The notes under the pieces were generated by a model. It was not told where the DNA came from. It worked only from the letters and a program-made list of their open reading frames with translations, and did no database searches. This document shows positions 28,660 through 37,720 of a stretch of 64,000 nt of DNA, piece after piece (within the stretch, counting starts at the first letter, position 1; every line of letters starts with the position of its first letter). The DNA is from Citrobacter sp. 18056. GTDB lineage: Bacteria > Pseudomonadota > Gammaproteobacteria > Enterobacterales > Enterobacteriaceae. Where the stretch lies: contig CACSJR010000018.1 of the NCBI GenBank assembly GCA_902706235.1, positions 1-64,000 of the forward strand, read 5' to 3'. Both the position numbers and the translations under genes were made by a program.

Positions 28660-29429
28660 TGGATAACCGTCTGGCGACGCTCTTAACGCGCGGGGCATCA
28701 ATGACCCGCGCGGAATACCGCGTGTTGGCACATCTCACGGAGCACCCGTTGCTGGTGGGAAACATTACGGTGCGCGAGCTAGCGCAGGCGACGTTTGTCT
28801 CCACCGCAACCATCATGCGCCTGTGCCAAAAACTGGGGTTCAGCGGTTTTAGCGAATTTATCTGGCACTGTAAGCAACTGCTTTCAGACACACCGCACAT
28901 TGCGCCTCAGGCCGAAAGTTTGCCGCAGCTACCGGCCCTCTTTAATCAATTTATCGCCAACTATCAGCAGACTTTTCAGTGGGTAACGGAAGATAAACGA
29001 CAGCAGTTTTCAGCCTTATTGCGCCAAAAAGAGAGCTTTTTTCTGTACGGGGCCGGGTTCTCTTATCTGTTTGCCGAATACCTGACCAAAAAATTGCAGG
29101 TGTTGGGCAAGACGGCGTTTATTTCTGGGCCAGGCGATAGCCGGAATATTTTTCTGAGTAACGCCGCGCGTTATCAGGTGTTTATCGCGGTTTCCCGCAG
29201 TGGTGAAACGGAACAAGTGCTGGATAAAGCGAGGATCGCCCAAACGATTGGCATGACGGTGGTCGCTTTTACCCGCGCATCGGCCAATACGCTGGCGGGC
29301 ATGGCTGACCTGCATTTCGCGCTGTATGACGAGGCGGTGCATTACGCTGCCGAAGCCGCAGGCGTGACGTCGTTTGAGTCGAATCTGGTGTTACTGATGG
29401 ATTTGCTGTTGCTGGAAGCAACGGGGTGA
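28659..29429 (+). CDS. MurR/RpiR family transcriptional regulator
   Basis: DNA-binding regulator of 256 aa. N-terminal HTH_6 domain (about 1-77), with VRELAQATFVSTATIMRLCQKLGF as the typical RpiR helix-turn-helix, then a SIS sugar-phosphate-binding domain (about 115-250) with FLYGAGFS and AVSRSGETEQV. Family knowledge: RpiR regulators sense phosphosugars. Its start overlaps the sseA stop by one base (TAATG), implying translational coupling. The nearby PTS/GH4 operon is its most likely target, by position only. Not present here in E. coli K-12. Confidence 0.88.
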   Translation: MDNRLATLLTRGASMTRAEYRVLAHLTEHPLLVGNITVRELAQATFVSTATIMRLCQKLGFSGFSEFIWHCKQLLSDTPHIAPQAESLPQLPALFNQFIANYQQTFQWVTEDKRQQFSALLRQKESFFLYGAGFSYLFAEYLTKKLQVLGKTAFISGPGDSRNIFLSNAARYQVFIAVSRSGETEQVLDKARIAQTIGMTVVAFTRASANTLAGMADLHFALYDEAVHYAAEAAGVTSFESNLVLLMDLLLLEATG

Positions 29430-29447
29430 AGGCTCACCCCGAGTGCA

Positions 29448-30227
29448 TCAGATAATCCGGTTCTGTTTAAAATCACGCAGGAAGCTGCCCCAGCGCTTTT
29501 CGTAGAATGGCGTGATGTGCGCCAGCATGAAGTGACTGATGCCCTTCTCGCCTTCGACCACCTGACAAATATCAATAGGCTCGTCGCCCGGCAAGGTGTC
29601 GGTTGCTACACTGCCCGTCGCCTGAATCACCGCGTCGATATCATCGCCTTCGACTTCAATCCCAATCAGCAGGTTTGGCTGCTCGTCAGCGTGTTCTTTA
29701 ATGGAACACAGAAACGCACGCTTCACGGTTTTGAGCGACTTAAAGAGCGTGGTCAGAGAATCCACCATTTGAGCAGGCGGCTCGGTTACTTCAGACAGCA
29801 GCAGTGATGCTCCGCCTTCCAGTACCGTTTGAGTGCTCAGAGGGTTGCCTTCTTCGCCCATCAAATGACTGATTTCACGCGGGGTGAACTCTTTACCGGT
29901 TGACAGTTTGGCATTAAGGAACAGCGTCTCGCCGAGCGTCATTTCGAACAGCGTGCGTACCGGCATAACCACAAAGGCCTGTTCGTCAGTCACCGCCTGC
30001 TGCAGTGCTTCAAGCGAGCTGAAGAATGGGACCACCGACGTACCGTCGTCTTTTTCCCAGTGCTGGATGTCCAGCGCGCTGTCTTCCACCACCTGCTCGC
30101 CTTCCGCCGCCGTGCCTGGCACCCAGACAGTGGCCTCAAGCAGTGCGCGGAAGAAAGCCGGACGGTGCGCAGGCTCGGTCGCCGCCTGTTCGAGTAAAGT
30201 TTCTAATTCGTTTTTTTGTTCGGACAT
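29448..30227 (-). CDS. sseB: SseB family protein
   Basis: Cytosolic protein of 259 aa nearly identical in length and sequence to E. coli SseB (enhanced serine sensitivity protein B; not the Salmonella SPI-2 translocon SseB). Conserved blocks include HRPAFFRALLEATVWVPGTAAEGE and the C-terminal RWGSFLRDFKQNRII. Biochemical role not established; the E. coli gene was named from overexpression effects on serine sensitivity. Convergent with the RpiR-type gene, 18 bp apart, and preceded by a BIME after pepB. Confidence 0.95.
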   Translation of the reverse strand: MSEQKNELETLLEQAATEPAHRPAFFRALLEATVWVPGTAAEGEQVVEDSALDIQHWEKDDGTSVVPFFSSLEALQQAVTDEQAFVVMPVRTLFEMTLGETLFLNAKLSTGKEFTPREISHLMGEEGNPLSTQTVLEGGASLLLSEVTEPPAQMVDSLTTLFKSLKTVKRAFLCSIKEHADEQPNLLIGIEVEGDDIDAVIQATGSVATDTLPGDEPIDICQVVEGEKGISHFMLAHITPFYEKRWGSFLRDFKQNRII

Positions 30228-30248
30228 AAGCTCATTACTTCAAAAAAC

Positions 30249-30319
30249 GCCGGGTGACGCTGCGCTTGCCCTGCCTACAAAATCCGTAGGCCTGTACATG
30301 CGCAGCGCCGCCGGGCAAG
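30249..30319. repeat. BIME (paired REP units)
   Basis: Two inverted REP units, about 30249-30278 (CGCCGGGTGACGCTGCGCTT...) and 30286-30319 (GTAGGCC...GCAGCGCCGCCGGGCA), fill the gap between sseB and pepB. Probably protects the pepB-end transcript and reduces read-through. Confidence 0.8.
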
Positions 30320-30323
30320 ACGA

Positions 30324-31610
30324 TTACTCTGCGTTCAACAGATTCGCGATGGTGCGCACACCCAGACCGGTTGCGCCTGCCGCCCACTGCTCAACGGCAG
30401 ATTTACGGTAGGTCGCGGAGCAGTCAATGTGCAGCCAGCCTTCGTGATAGTTTTCCACGAAATGAGACAGGAAGCCTGCCGCGGTGCTTGCGCCTGCCGG
30501 GAAAGCAGCACTCGCGGTGTTGTTCAGCTCCGCAAAGTTTGACGGCAGCTGGTTGCGGTGGAATTCCGCCAGCGGCAGACGCCAGAATGGTTCGTTTTCC
30601 GCCGCGGCGCTGGCCATCAGGCGTGCAGCCAGTTTGTCATCGAAGCTGAACAGCGCGTGATAATCATTACCCAACGCCGTTTTCGCTGCACCGGTCAGGG
30701 TCGCCGCATCGATAATCAGCTCTGGCTTCTGCGCACAGGCGTCGATCAGGCCATCGGCCAGTACCAGACGGCCTTCGGCGTCGGTGTTCATCACTTCGAC
30801 TTTTTTGCCGTTGCGATAGCTAATGATGTCACCCAGTTTGAACGCGTTGCCGCTGACCATGTTGTCTGCACAGCACAGATATAGCTTCACGCGTTTGTTC
30901 AGGCCACGGGTAATGGCGAATGCCAGTGCGCCGGTCACCAGCGCCGCGCCGCCCATGTCGGACTTCATGGAGTCCATAAACGCGCTTTGCTTAAGGCTGT
31001 AACCGCCGGTATCAAAGGTAATGCCTTTGCCCACGAGGCAGGCGTAAACCGGTGCATTCGCGTCGCCGGTTGGGTTGTAATCCAGCGCCAGCAGCACCGG
31101 CGGACGGTCGGAACCGCGACCCACGGTGTGGATCCCCATGTAACCCTGCTCGCGCAGATCTTCACCTTTGGTGATGCGGTAATGGACGTTGTCGCAGCCA
31201 AAGCGGCACAGCAGGTCAACCGCGCGTGCGGCTAACTGCTCAGGGCCGAGTTCTTCGGCAGACGCGTTGATGGTGTCACGTACCCAGTCAACGATCGCCA
31301 GACGGTTATCGAGCTCGCTTTTCTGTGCGTCATCCAGTGCCGCCCAGTCGACGTTACGGCTGCCTTTCGGCCCTTTGTAACCGGCCCAGAAAGCCCAGCT
31401 GCGCTCGGTATCCCAGCCTTCGCCCGCCAGCGCAACATGCTTAATGCCCATGCCGTCAATTTTACGCGCCGCGCGCTGAATCAAACCGGCATCGTCTTTG
31501 CCGTTCAGGTGCAGGGTGATGCCGTCGTTGTTAATGCTGTAGGTGGCTTTTTCGCCCCAGCGCGCATCGGCAGGCTGAGTCGACAGCGTAATCTTCATCG
31601 CTTCGGTCAT
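30324..31610 (-). CDS. pepB: Aminopeptidase B
   Basis: Manganese-dependent M17 leucyl aminopeptidase that removes N-terminal residues from peptides in the cytosol; hexamer. 428 aa (E. coli 427). The family signature [12 protein letters not shown] and metal ligands K and D in [15 protein letters not shown] and [11 protein letters not shown] are visible. Start [12 protein letters not shown] at 31610 chosen by identity with E. coli; an ATG seven codons upstream is unconserved. It is the last gene after iscX at the end of the isc region. Confidence 0.97.
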   Translation of the reverse strand: MTEAMKITLSTQPADARWGEKATYSINNDGITLHLNGKDDAGLIQRAARKIDGMGIKHVALAGEGWDTERSWAFWAGYKGPKGSRNVDWAALDDAQKSELDNRLAIVDWVRDTINASAEELGPEQLAARAVDLLCRFGCDNVHYRITKGEDLREQGYMGIHTVGRGSDRPPVLLALDYNPTGDANAPVYACLVGKGITFDTGGYSLKQSAFMDSMKSDMGGAALVTGALAFAITRGLNKRVKLYLCCADNMVSGNAFKLGDIISYRNGKKVEVMNTDAEGRLVLADGLIDACAQKPELIIDAATLTGAAKTALGNDYHALFSFDDKLAARLMASAAAENEPFWRLPLAEFHRNQLPSNFAELNNTASAAFPAGASTAAGFLSHFVENYHEGWLHIDCSATYRKSAVEQWAAGATGLGVRTIANLLNAE

Positions 31611-31662
31611 TGTCTTATCCTTATTGAGCAAACGGGCCGCCAGAGGCAGCCCGTAAGATGAA

Positions 31663-31863
31663 CTATTCTGCTTCGTCTAACCAGACTAACAGAATCGCCT
31701 CGAGAATTTTTTCATTGGATGCGTTGGGATCATCCTCAAAATCTTCCAGAGCGCAAATCCACTGATGCATATCTGTGAAGCGAACGGTTTTCGGATCGGT
31801 ATCCGGATACGCATCGTACAATACTTCGCCGATTTCACGGCTGTCGGTCCATTTCAGCGCCAT
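31663..31863 (-). CDS. iscX: Fe-S assembly protein IscX
   Basis: Small acidic protein of 66 aa, exact family length, that binds iron and IscS and modulates Fe-S cluster assembly. Conserved [21 protein letters not shown]-terminus and acidic surface (DDPNASNEK). Two bases after the fdx stop; last member of the isc transcript before pepB. Confidence 0.97.
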   Translation of the reverse strand: MALKWTDSREIGEVLYDAYPDTDPKTVRFTDMHQWICALEDFEDDPNASNEKILEAILLVWLDEAE

Positions 31864-31865
31864 AA

Positions 31866-32201
31866 TCAGTGCTCGCGTGCGTGGTTGATGGTGTAACGTG
31901 GCATCTCGACCACCAGATCTTCATCGGTGACGCGCGCCTGACAGCTTAAGCGGCTTTCCGGCTCCAGACCCCAGGCTTTGTCGAGCATGTCATCTTCGTC
32001 TTCGGTACTTTCCGGCAGCGAATCGAAGCCTTCACGAACGACGCAGTGGCAGGTCGTGCAGGCACAGGATTTTTCACAGGCGTGTTCAATCTCGATCCCG
32101 TTGCGCAGGGCAACGTCCAGAATGGTTTCACCGCATTGAGCTTCCAGAACTGCGCCATCCGGACAGAGATCCTGATGTGGCAGAAAAACAATCTTTGGCA
32201 T
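31866..32201 (-). CDS. fdx: [2Fe-2S] ferredoxin
   Basis: Adrenodoxin-type ferredoxin that supplies electrons for Fe-S cluster assembly. 111 aa. Cluster ligands C42, C48 and C51 in [11 protein letters not shown], and C87 in RLSCQAR. One base separates it from hscA, and two from iscX, typical of translational coupling in this operon. Confidence 0.98.
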   Translation of the reverse strand: MPKIVFLPHQDLCPDGAVLEAQCGETILDVALRNGIEIEHACEKSCACTTCHCVVREGFDSLPESTEDEDDMLDKAWGLEPESRLSCQARVTDEDLVVEMPRYTINHAREH

Positions 32202-32202
32202 A

Positions 32203-34053
32203 TTAAACCTCGTCCACGGACTGGCCTTTCAGCGCTTTACGGACCGACTGGTCCATACGGCGTGCGGCAAATTCCTGGGTTTGTGTGTCGATATTTTTAA
32301 TGGCTTCTTTTATGGCATCGGCATCATCGCCAACGGCGGCTTTCTGCAGAACAGAAACACCGTCGTCAATTGCCTGGCGTTCTTCAACGCTGAGCAGCCC
32401 GGCATCGGCTGCCAGTGCGCTGTTCAGACTTTCCAGTACGCGAGCCGCTTCCACTTTTTGCTCAGCAAGCATGCGCGCCTGGACGTCATGTTCGGCGAAA
32501 CTCATTGAGTCTTTGATCATGGTAGCGATTTCATTGTCGCTCAGACCATAAGACGGTTTCACCTGAATAGAGGCTTCCACGCCGGTCGATTTTTCCATCG
32601 CCGTGACGCTCAGCAGGCCGTCGGCATCCACCTGGAAGGTGACGCGAATATGTGCCCCGCCCGCAGGCATCGCCGGAATACCGCGCAGCGCGAAACGCGC
32701 CAGAGAGCGGCAATCCTGCACCAGCTCGCGCTCACCCTGCATCACGTGGATAGACATTGCGGTCTGGCCGTCTTTAAAGGTGGTGAACTCCTGCGCACGC
32801 GCCACCGGAATGGTGGTGTTACGCGGGATGACTTTCTCCACCAGGCCGCCCATGGTCTCAAGACCCAACGACAGCGGGATGACGTCCAGCAGCAACATTT
32901 CACTGTCCGGCTTATTGCCGACCAGAATATCGGCCTGAATCGCCGCGCCAATGGCGACCACTTTATCCGGGTCGATAGACGTCAGCGGCGTGCGGCCAAA
33001 GAATTCGCCCACGCGTTCACGCACTAACGGCACGCGGGTAGAACCGCCCACCATGACCACGTCTTTAACGTCTTCGTTTTCGACGCCCGCATCTTTCAGC
33101 GCGCGACGACAGGCCAGCAGCGTGCGTTTCACCAGCGCAGCAATCAGCTCGTTGAACTGCACGCGGGTGATGTCGCCCTCCCAGCCAGCCACGTCAACGT
33201 GAACGCTGTCGGCATCGCTGAGAGCAATTTTGGCGGCGATGGCGGCGTCTAACAGTTCGCGCTGCACGCGGTTATCGGAACGGTCGGCAATCCCCGCCTG
33301 TTCACGAATGAAATCCGCCAGCAGGTGGTCGAAGTCGTCGCCGCCGAGGGCTGAATCACCGCCGGTCGCCAGCACTTCGAACACGCCACGGCTGAGGCGC
33401 AGAATAGAAATATCAAACGTGCCGCCGCCGAGATCGTAGACGGCAATGACGCCTTCCTGGCCGGAATCCAGACCGTAGGCGATGGCCGCCGCCGTCGGCT
33501 CATTCAGCAAACGCAGCACGTGCAGGCCCGCCAGACGCGCGGCGTCCTTGGTGCCCTGACGCTGTGCATCGTCGAAATAAGCCGGAACGGTTATCACCAC
33601 GCCATCGAGCTCGCCTTCCAGCGTTTCGGTCGCTCGGGCAGACAGGGCTTTGAGGATATCCGCAGAGATACGAATCGGGTTCAGCAAACCGGCGTTGGTC
33701 GCCAGCATTGGCAGGCCATTAACGCTTGCCTGGAGCTGATAAGGCAGATGCGGATAGCGCGCCTGCACATCGGCAAGCGAGCGGCCCATCAGGCGTTTTA
33801 CAGAGCTGATGGTGTTGACCGGATCCAGCGCGGCATTGGCGCGAGCGTCATAGCCTACGTCATGTCCCTGCGCCTGGTAATGCACGACCGAGGGCAGCAG
33901 ATGGCGCCCCTGGCTATCGGCCAATGTTTCAGCCTGACCGCTACGCACGGTAGCGACCAGTGAATTGGTGGTGCCTAAGTCGATGCCCGCCGCCAGACGA
34001 CGCTGGTGCGGCGCGGCACTCAGGCCAGGCTCACTGATTTGTAATAAGGCCAT
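32203..34053 (-). CDS. hscA: Fe-S chaperone HscA (Hsp70 type)
   Basis: Specialised Hsp70 ATPase that releases clusters from IscU with help from HscB. 616 aa. The nucleotide-binding domain (about 20-390) has [28 protein letters not shown] and [14 protein letters not shown]. The substrate-binding beta domain and helical lid follow; the lid ends [18 protein letters not shown]. In E. coli hscB and hscA are almost contiguous, but here a 124-bp ERIC element sits between hscB and hscA (gap 34054-34191), which may weaken coupling. Confidence 0.98.
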   Translation of the reverse strand: MALLQISEPGLSAAPHQRRLAAGIDLGTTNSLVATVRSGQAETLADSQGRHLLPSVVHYQAQGHDVGYDARANAALDPVNTISSVKRLMGRSLADVQARYPHLPYQLQASVNGLPMLATNAGLLNPIRISADILKALSARATETLEGELDGVVITVPAYFDDAQRQGTKDAARLAGLHVLRLLNEPTAAAIAYGLDSGQEGVIAVYDLGGGTFDISILRLSRGVFEVLATGGDSALGGDDFDHLLADFIREQAGIADRSDNRVQRELLDAAIAAKIALSDADSVHVDVAGWEGDITRVQFNELIAALVKRTLLACRRALKDAGVENEDVKDVVMVGGSTRVPLVRERVGEFFGRTPLTSIDPDKVVAIGAAIQADILVGNKPDSEMLLLDVIPLSLGLETMGGLVEKVIPRNTTIPVARAQEFTTFKDGQTAMSIHVMQGERELVQDCRSLARFALRGIPAMPAGGAHIRVTFQVDADGLLSVTAMEKSTGVEASIQVKPSYGLSDNEIATMIKDSMSFAEHDVQARMLAEQKVEAARVLESLNSALAADAGLLSVEERQAIDDGVSVLQKAAVGDDADAIKEAIKNIDTQTQEFAARRMDQSVRKALKGQSVDEV

Positions 34054-34076
34054 AGTAATTAAGCTTCCAAAATCAA

Positions 34077-34200
34077 TTACTCGTCATCATTCATGCCGCA
34101 ACTGTGTTGACTTCCTCGCTCCTCCCAGTCACTTATTTTTGTAAGCTCCTGCGGAGTCGCTGCGTTGCCGCCTTGTTGCAACCCGAATGATTTAGAGTAA
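34077..34200 (-). repeat. ERIC element between hscB and hscA (copy 3)
   Basis: Read on the minus strand, the element runs from TTACTC (34200) to GAGTAA (34077). It has the arm GGTTGCAACAAGGCGGCAA, the core GGAGCTTAC...AAGTGACTGGGAGGAGCGAG and the right arm near GATGACGAGTAA. 124 bp, standard length, somewhat diverged. The left end overlaps the last codons and stop of hscB. Confidence 0.9.
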
Positions 34201-34707
34201 GAAGAGCTTTTCTTCGAGTTGTTCTGCTGAACTGCGCAGTTTATCGAGAAAACGCAGTTTACGCACGGTATCCGCCGCCCTATCCCACGCTTCATTATCG
34301 AGTTCCGCGACCATCTGCTGATGGCGCGTGTCAAACATGCCTTTCACGCGACGCATAAACGCGTCCAGACGCTCGCTGTCTTTGGCGCGATCAATCTCAT
34401 CGAGCTCTTCACGCAGCTCCAGTTGTTCCATCAGAAACGCCGTGTCGCGCACCGTGTGCTGCTCGCTCGCCAAATCAAAGCCGTGCAGTGACAGCAGGTA
34501 TTCCGCGCGCGTCAACGGGTGGCGAAGGGTTTGCCACGCCTGATTAATGGTCGCGGATTGCTGCACCGATGCAAGCTGGTCGGCGGAAGAGTGGCTGGCG
34601 AATTTGTCCGGATGGAACTGGCGCTGTAAATCCTGAAAGCGCGTGGCGAGCTGCTGGCTATCGAGGTGATAAGAGGCCGGCAGGCCAAAGAGAGTGAAGT
34701 AGTCCAT
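34192..34707 (-). CDS. hscB: Fe-S cochaperone HscB
   Basis: J-domain cochaperone that delivers IscU to HscA and stimulates its ATPase. 171 aa. The J domain (1-75) has the HPDK motif ([12 protein letters not shown]), and the C-terminal three-helix bundle binds IscU. Start MDYFTLFGL at 34707 by family alignment; an upstream ATG at 34749 is not conserved. The C-terminus reads EEKLFLL rather than the E. coli ending EEKLLDF: the last two leucine codons and the stop come from the end of the ERIC element. Length is unchanged, so function is probably kept. Confidence 0.96.
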   Translation of the reverse strand: MDYFTLFGLPASYHLDSQQLATRFQDLQRQFHPDKFASHSSADQLASVQQSATINQAWQTLRHPLTRAEYLLSLHGFDLASEQHTVRDTAFLMEQLELREELDEIDRAKDSERLDAFMRRVKGMFDTRHQQMVAELDNEAWDRAADTVRKLRFLDKLRSSAEQLEEKLFLL

Positions 34708-34717
34708 AGCTATCTCT

Positions 34718-34758
34718 GAAAAAGCAAACCCCACAAGCAGACTGGCCACCGTGGGGTT
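34718..34758 (-). terminator. Attenuator hairpin between iscA and hscB
   Basis: AACCCCAC (34727-34734) pairs with GTGGGGTT (34751-34758). On the minus strand the stem is followed by TGCTTTTTC. Lies 13 bp after the iscA stop and partly inside the hscB leader. A partial intrinsic terminator here would make iscRSUA more abundant than hscBA-fdx-iscX. Confidence 0.6.
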
Positions 34759-34771
34759 ATCTTACGCGTGA

Positions 34772-35095
34772 TTAAACGTGGAAGCTTTCGCCGCAACCGC
34801 ACTCGTCTTTAACGTTCGGGTTGGTAAATTTAAACCCTTCGTTGAGGCCTTCTTTTACGAAGTCCAGTTCAGTGCCGTTGAGGAACTGCAGGCTTTTGCC
34901 ATCGACCACAACCTTCACGCCTTTGTCTTCAAACACCGTGTCTTCGGCGTCAGGTTGATCGACAAATTCCAGCACGTAGGCCATACCAGAGCAACCGGAA
35001 GTCCGCACGCCCAGACGCAGACCGAAGCCTTTGCCACGGTTGGACAGGAAGGAACTGACTCGTGCAGCAGCGCTGTCGCTTAGGGTTATCGACAT
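34772..35095 (-). CDS. iscA: Fe-S assembly protein IscA
   Basis: A-type carrier that binds iron or a cluster and passes it to [4Fe-4S] apo-proteins. 107 aa. The three family cysteines are present: C35 in TSGCSGMAY, and C99 and C101 in ECGCGESF. 15 bp after the iscU stop; followed by an attenuator hairpin. Confidence 0.98.
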   Translation of the reverse strand: MSITLSDSAAARVSSFLSNRGKGFGLRLGVRTSGCSGMAYVLEFVDQPDAEDTVFEDKGVKVVVDGKSLQFLNGTELDFVKEGLNEGFKFTNPNVKDECGCGESFHV

Positions 35096-35110
35096 AAAAA
35101 ACCTCAGATC

Positions 35111-35497
35111 TTATTTAGCTTCACGTTTGCTTTTATAGTCCGCAATGGCGGCTTTGATCGCGTCTTCTGCCAGGATAGAACAGTGAATTTTCACCGGTGG
35201 CAGTTCGAGTTCTTCGGCAATATCGGTGTTCTTGATAGCCTGTGCTTCGTCCAGGGATTTACCCTTTACCCACTCGGTCACGAGGGAGCTGGACGCGATA
35301 GCAGAACCGCAGCCGTAGGTCTTGAAGCGCGCGTCCTCAATGATACCTTCATTGTTGACTTTAATCTGCAACTTCATCACGTCGCCGCAGGCCGGTGCGC
35401 CGACCATGCCGCTGCCGACGCTGTCGTCGCTGTTGTCAAACGAGCCGACGTTGCGTGGATTCTCGTAATGATCGATAACTTTTTCGCTGTAAGCCAT
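35111..35497 (-). CDS. iscU: Fe-S scaffold protein IscU
   Basis: Scaffold on which IscS sulfur and iron are assembled into a [2Fe-2S] cluster. 128 aa. Ligands C37 (GAPACGDV), D39, C63 (YGCGSAIASSS), H105 and C106 (KIHCSILAEDA) are present. The HscA recognition motif LPPVK is visible near 99-103. Starts 26 bp after iscS with an AAGGAG site. Confidence 0.99.
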   Translation of the reverse strand: MAYSEKVIDHYENPRNVGSFDNSDDSVGSGMVGAPACGDVMKLQIKVNNEGIIEDARFKTYGCGSAIASSSLVTEWVKGKSLDEAQAIKNTDIAEELELPPVKIHCSILAEDAIKAAIADYKSKREAK

Positions 35498-35523
35498 GAT
35501 GAATTCTCCTTATGGGGTTCCGA

Positions 35524-36738
35524 TTAGTGATGCGACCATTCGATGCTGTTGATATCCACGCCCTGCTTGAACATGTCCCACAGTGGAGAGAGTTCACGCA
35601 GACGACCGATGGATTTCTGTACCAGCGCGATGGTGTAGTCGATCTCTTCTTCGGTAGTAAAACGACCTAAAGAGAAACGGATGGAGCTGTGTGCCAGCTC
35701 GTCAGTCATGCCCAGCGCACGCAGTACGTAAGACGGCTCAAGGCTCGCAGACGTACAGGCGGAACCGGAAGACACGGCCAGATCTTTCAGGGCCATGATC
35801 AGTGACTCGCCTTCAACGTAGTTAAAGCTGACGTTGAGGATGTTTGGCGCGCCCTGCTCGAGGTCACCGTTCAGGTACACCTCTTCCATGTCTTTTACGC
35901 CTTCCCACAGACGGTTACGCAGAGTGCGCAGACGCGCCATCTCGGTTTCCATCTCTTCTTTGGCAATGCGATACGCTTCACCCATGCCCACAATCTGGTG
36001 CACAGGCAGCGTACCGGAACGCATACCGCGCTCGTGACCGCCGCCGTGGATCTGCGCTTCGATACGGATACGGGGTTTACGACGCACGTACAGCGCGCCG
36101 ATACCTTTCGGGCCGTAGATTTTGTGACCAGAGAAAGACATCAGGTCAACTTTCAACTGGCTCAGATCGATAGGCAGTTTGCCCACGCTCTGGGTTGCAT
36201 CAACGTGGTAGATAATACCGCGTGAACGGCACAGTTCACCGATAGTCGCGATATCCTGCACCACGCCGATTTCGTTATTCACGTGCATGATGGAAACGAG
36301 GACGGTGTCATCACGCATCGCCGCTTCGAGTTCTTTCAGGTCAATAATACCGTTGCGCTGCGGGGCGAGGTAAGTCACTTCAAACCCTTCACGCTCCAGC
36401 TGACGACAGGTGTCGAGAACCGCTTTGTGCTCGGTTTTGCTGGTGATGACGTGCTTGCCTTTTTTCTGGTAGAAGTTGGCCGCACCTTTAATTGCCAGGT
36501 TATCAGATTCGGTCGCACCAGAGGTAAAGACGATTTCGCGTGGGTCAGCGCCCACCAGCTCAGCAATCTGATTACGGGCGATATCTACCGCCTCTTCAGC
36601 ATGCCAGCCAAAACGGTGTGAACGGGAAGCCGGGTTACCAAAGTTTCCGTCCAGGGTAAGGCACTGCATCATTTTCTCGGCAACACGCGGGTCCACCGGC
36701 GTGGTTGCGGAGTAGTCGAGATAAATCGGTAATTTCAT
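35524..36738 (-). CDS. iscS: Cysteine desulfurase IscS
   Basis: PLP enzyme converting cysteine to alanine and a persulfide sulfur used for Fe-S clusters, tRNA thiolation, thiamine and molybdopterin. 404 aa. PLP lysine K206 in [10 protein letters not shown]; active-site C328 on the mobile loop [17 protein letters not shown]-terminus SIEWSHH. Start [13 protein letters not shown] at 36738 matches E. coli; an upstream ATG at 36765 is rejected. The start codon overlaps a RyhB pairing sequence, and the 244-bp spacer to iscR holds a hairpin and an ERIC. Confidence 0.99.
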   Translation of the reverse strand: MKLPIYLDYSATTPVDPRVAEKMMQCLTLDGNFGNPASRSHRFGWHAEEAVDIARNQIAELVGADPREIVFTSGATESDNLAIKGAANFYQKKGKHVITSKTEHKAVLDTCRQLEREGFEVTYLAPQRNGIIDLKELEAAMRDDTVLVSIMHVNNEIGVVQDIATIGELCRSRGIIYHVDATQSVGKLPIDLSQLKVDLMSFSGHKIYGPKGIGALYVRRKPRIRIEAQIHGGGHERGMRSGTLPVHQIVGMGEAYRIAKEEMETEMARLRTLRNRLWEGVKDMEEVYLNGDLEQGAPNILNVSFNYVEGESLIMALKDLAVSSGSACTSASLEPSYVLRALGMTDELAHSSIRFSLGRFTTEEEIDYTIALVQKSIGRLRELSPLWDMFKQGVDINSIEWSHH

Positions 36739-36743
36739 TGCTC
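36736..36743 (-). promoter_or_regulatory. iscS: RyhB pairing site at iscS start
   Basis: The mRNA reads GAGCAATG across the iscS start codon, a perfect complement to the CAUUGCUC core of the small RNA RyhB. Known in E. coli: RyhB pairs here under iron starvation, blocks iscS and triggers decay of iscSUA while iscR survives. Confidence 0.65.
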
Positions 36744-36807
36744 TTAAACTCCGTACATCACTCAATGCAATGAACCAGGCAACCGGCTGGATGTACGACC
36801 GTGTTGA

Positions 36808-36827
36808 CGGGGTGCGGGTGCACCCCG
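36808..36827 (-). other. Hairpin in iscR-iscS spacer
   Basis: An 8-bp perfect stem CGGGGTGC/GCACCCCG with a four-base loop, about 70 bp upstream of iscS. Position fits the stable structure that in E. coli protects the iscR fragment after RyhB-induced cleavage. Confidence 0.6.
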
Positions 36828-36856
36828 GCCTGATTCTGAAATTCTATTATTATATT

Positions 36857-36980
36857 TACCCAAATCGTTCGTGTTGCAGCAAGGCGGCAAACTTGAGAGT
36901 CCCCCAGGAGCTTACATCAAGTAAGTGACTGGGGCGAGCAAGTGCGGCCAACGCAGTTGCAGCCCGAAAGATGACGGGTA
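36857..36980 (+). repeat. ERIC element in iscR-iscS spacer (copy 2)
   Basis: Standard 124-bp ERIC from TACCC (36857) to GGGTA (36980), with GTTGCAGCAAGGCGGCAA, CCCCAGGAGCTTAC and AAGTAAGTGACTGGGGCGAG. It lies 2 bp from the iscR stop and is transcribed as part of the iscRSUA message, where its long palindrome should fold. Confidence 0.93.
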
Positions 36981-36982
36981 AA

Positions 36983-37474
36983 TTATGCGCGCAATTTGAC
37001 GTCGATAGCGTCTTGTCCGCGGGTACTGCGATGGGACTCTTGCGTGTGCTGACGGTCAGAGACGTCCAGCACTTCCTGGTTATTCACCAGCTCACCGAGG
37101 GTGATGTTATTCAGGAAACCGGTCAGACGATCGCTCAGATCGCGCCACAGTGCATGGGTCAGGCATTTATCGCCGCCCTGGCAGCCGCCTTTACCCTGAC
37201 AACGGGTGGCGTCTACGGATTCATCGACTGCGCTGATCACTTCGCCAACGGCGATACTACCGGCTTCTTTACCCAGCAGATAACCGCCGCCCGGGCCACG
37301 TACGCTGGACACCAGTCCATTTTTACGCAGGCGGGAGAACAGCTGTTCCAGGTAGGAAAGGGAAATTCCCTGACGTTCAGAAATATCGGCCAACGGAACC
37401 GGGCCCGATTCGGAGTTGAGCGCAACGTCCAGCATCGCGGTCACGGCATAACGCCCTTTAGATGTCAGTCTCAT
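36983..37474 (-). CDS. iscR: Fe-S sensing regulator IscR
   Basis: Rrf2-family [2Fe-2S] transcription factor; the holo form represses the isc operon. 163 aa. Winged helix-turn-helix in the first 75 residues ([19 protein letters not shown], then [10 protein letters not shown]). Cluster ligands C92, C98, C104 and H107 lie in [18 protein letters not shown]. First gene of the operon; two adjacent type 1 IscR sites lie about 80 bp upstream. Confidence 0.99.
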   Translation of the reverse strand: MRLTSKGRYAVTAMLDVALNSESGPVPLADISERQGISLSYLEQLFSRLRKNGLVSSVRGPGGGYLLGKEAGSIAVGEVISAVDESVDATRCQGKGGCQGGDKCLTHALWRDLSDRLTGFLNNITLGELVNNQEVLDVSDRQHTQESHRSTRGQDAIDVKLRA

Positions 37475-37554
37475 GTCTTACTTAACCTCAAACTCGCCCC
37501 TGCCCGGGGTTGTTATTAAAATGTATGTATTGCATAGCAGGGGGCAAGTCTGAC

Positions 37555-37604
37555 ATTCCCGACTAAAACAGTCAACTATTTACCTGACTGTTTTAGTCAA
37601 GTAT
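37555..37604 (-). promoter_or_regulatory. Two tandem type 1 IscR sites at PiscR
   Basis: Two abutting 25-bp sites, 37555-37579 and 37580-37604, each carry the type 1 arms TTGACT...AGTC on the minus strand (ATAGTTGACTGTTTTAGTC and ATACTTGACTAAAACAGTC). They match the known type 1 pattern ATAnnTGACT(N6)AGTC. The TTGACT in the proximal site also serves as a -35. Binding by holo-IscR would repress the operon, as established in E. coli. Confidence 0.88.
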
Positions 37605-37641
37605 TTAACCTTCCGTGCGCTCTCGGTTTCAGGCGTATTTT

Positions 37642-37714
37642 GCCTGGCGGCGATTCGCTTGCGCAGGCCTACGAATTCGAGCCGTAGGCCCGGTCAGCAC
37701 AGCGCCACCGGGCA
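37642..37714. repeat. BIME between iscR region and trmJ
   Basis: Paired inverted REP units at about 37642-37672 (GCCTGGCGGCGATTCGCTTG...) and 37684-37714 (GTAGGCCCGGTCAGCACAGC...). Lies just downstream of the trmJ stop and upstream of the iscR promoter. The full gap 37475-37720 holds this and the IscR sites. Confidence 0.8.
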
Positions 37715-37720
37715 ACGGCA

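Noticed and set aside
29448..30227. SseB as type III secretion translocon protein
   Set aside because: The sequence matches the E. coli enhanced-serine-sensitivity SseB, and no secretion genes are nearby.
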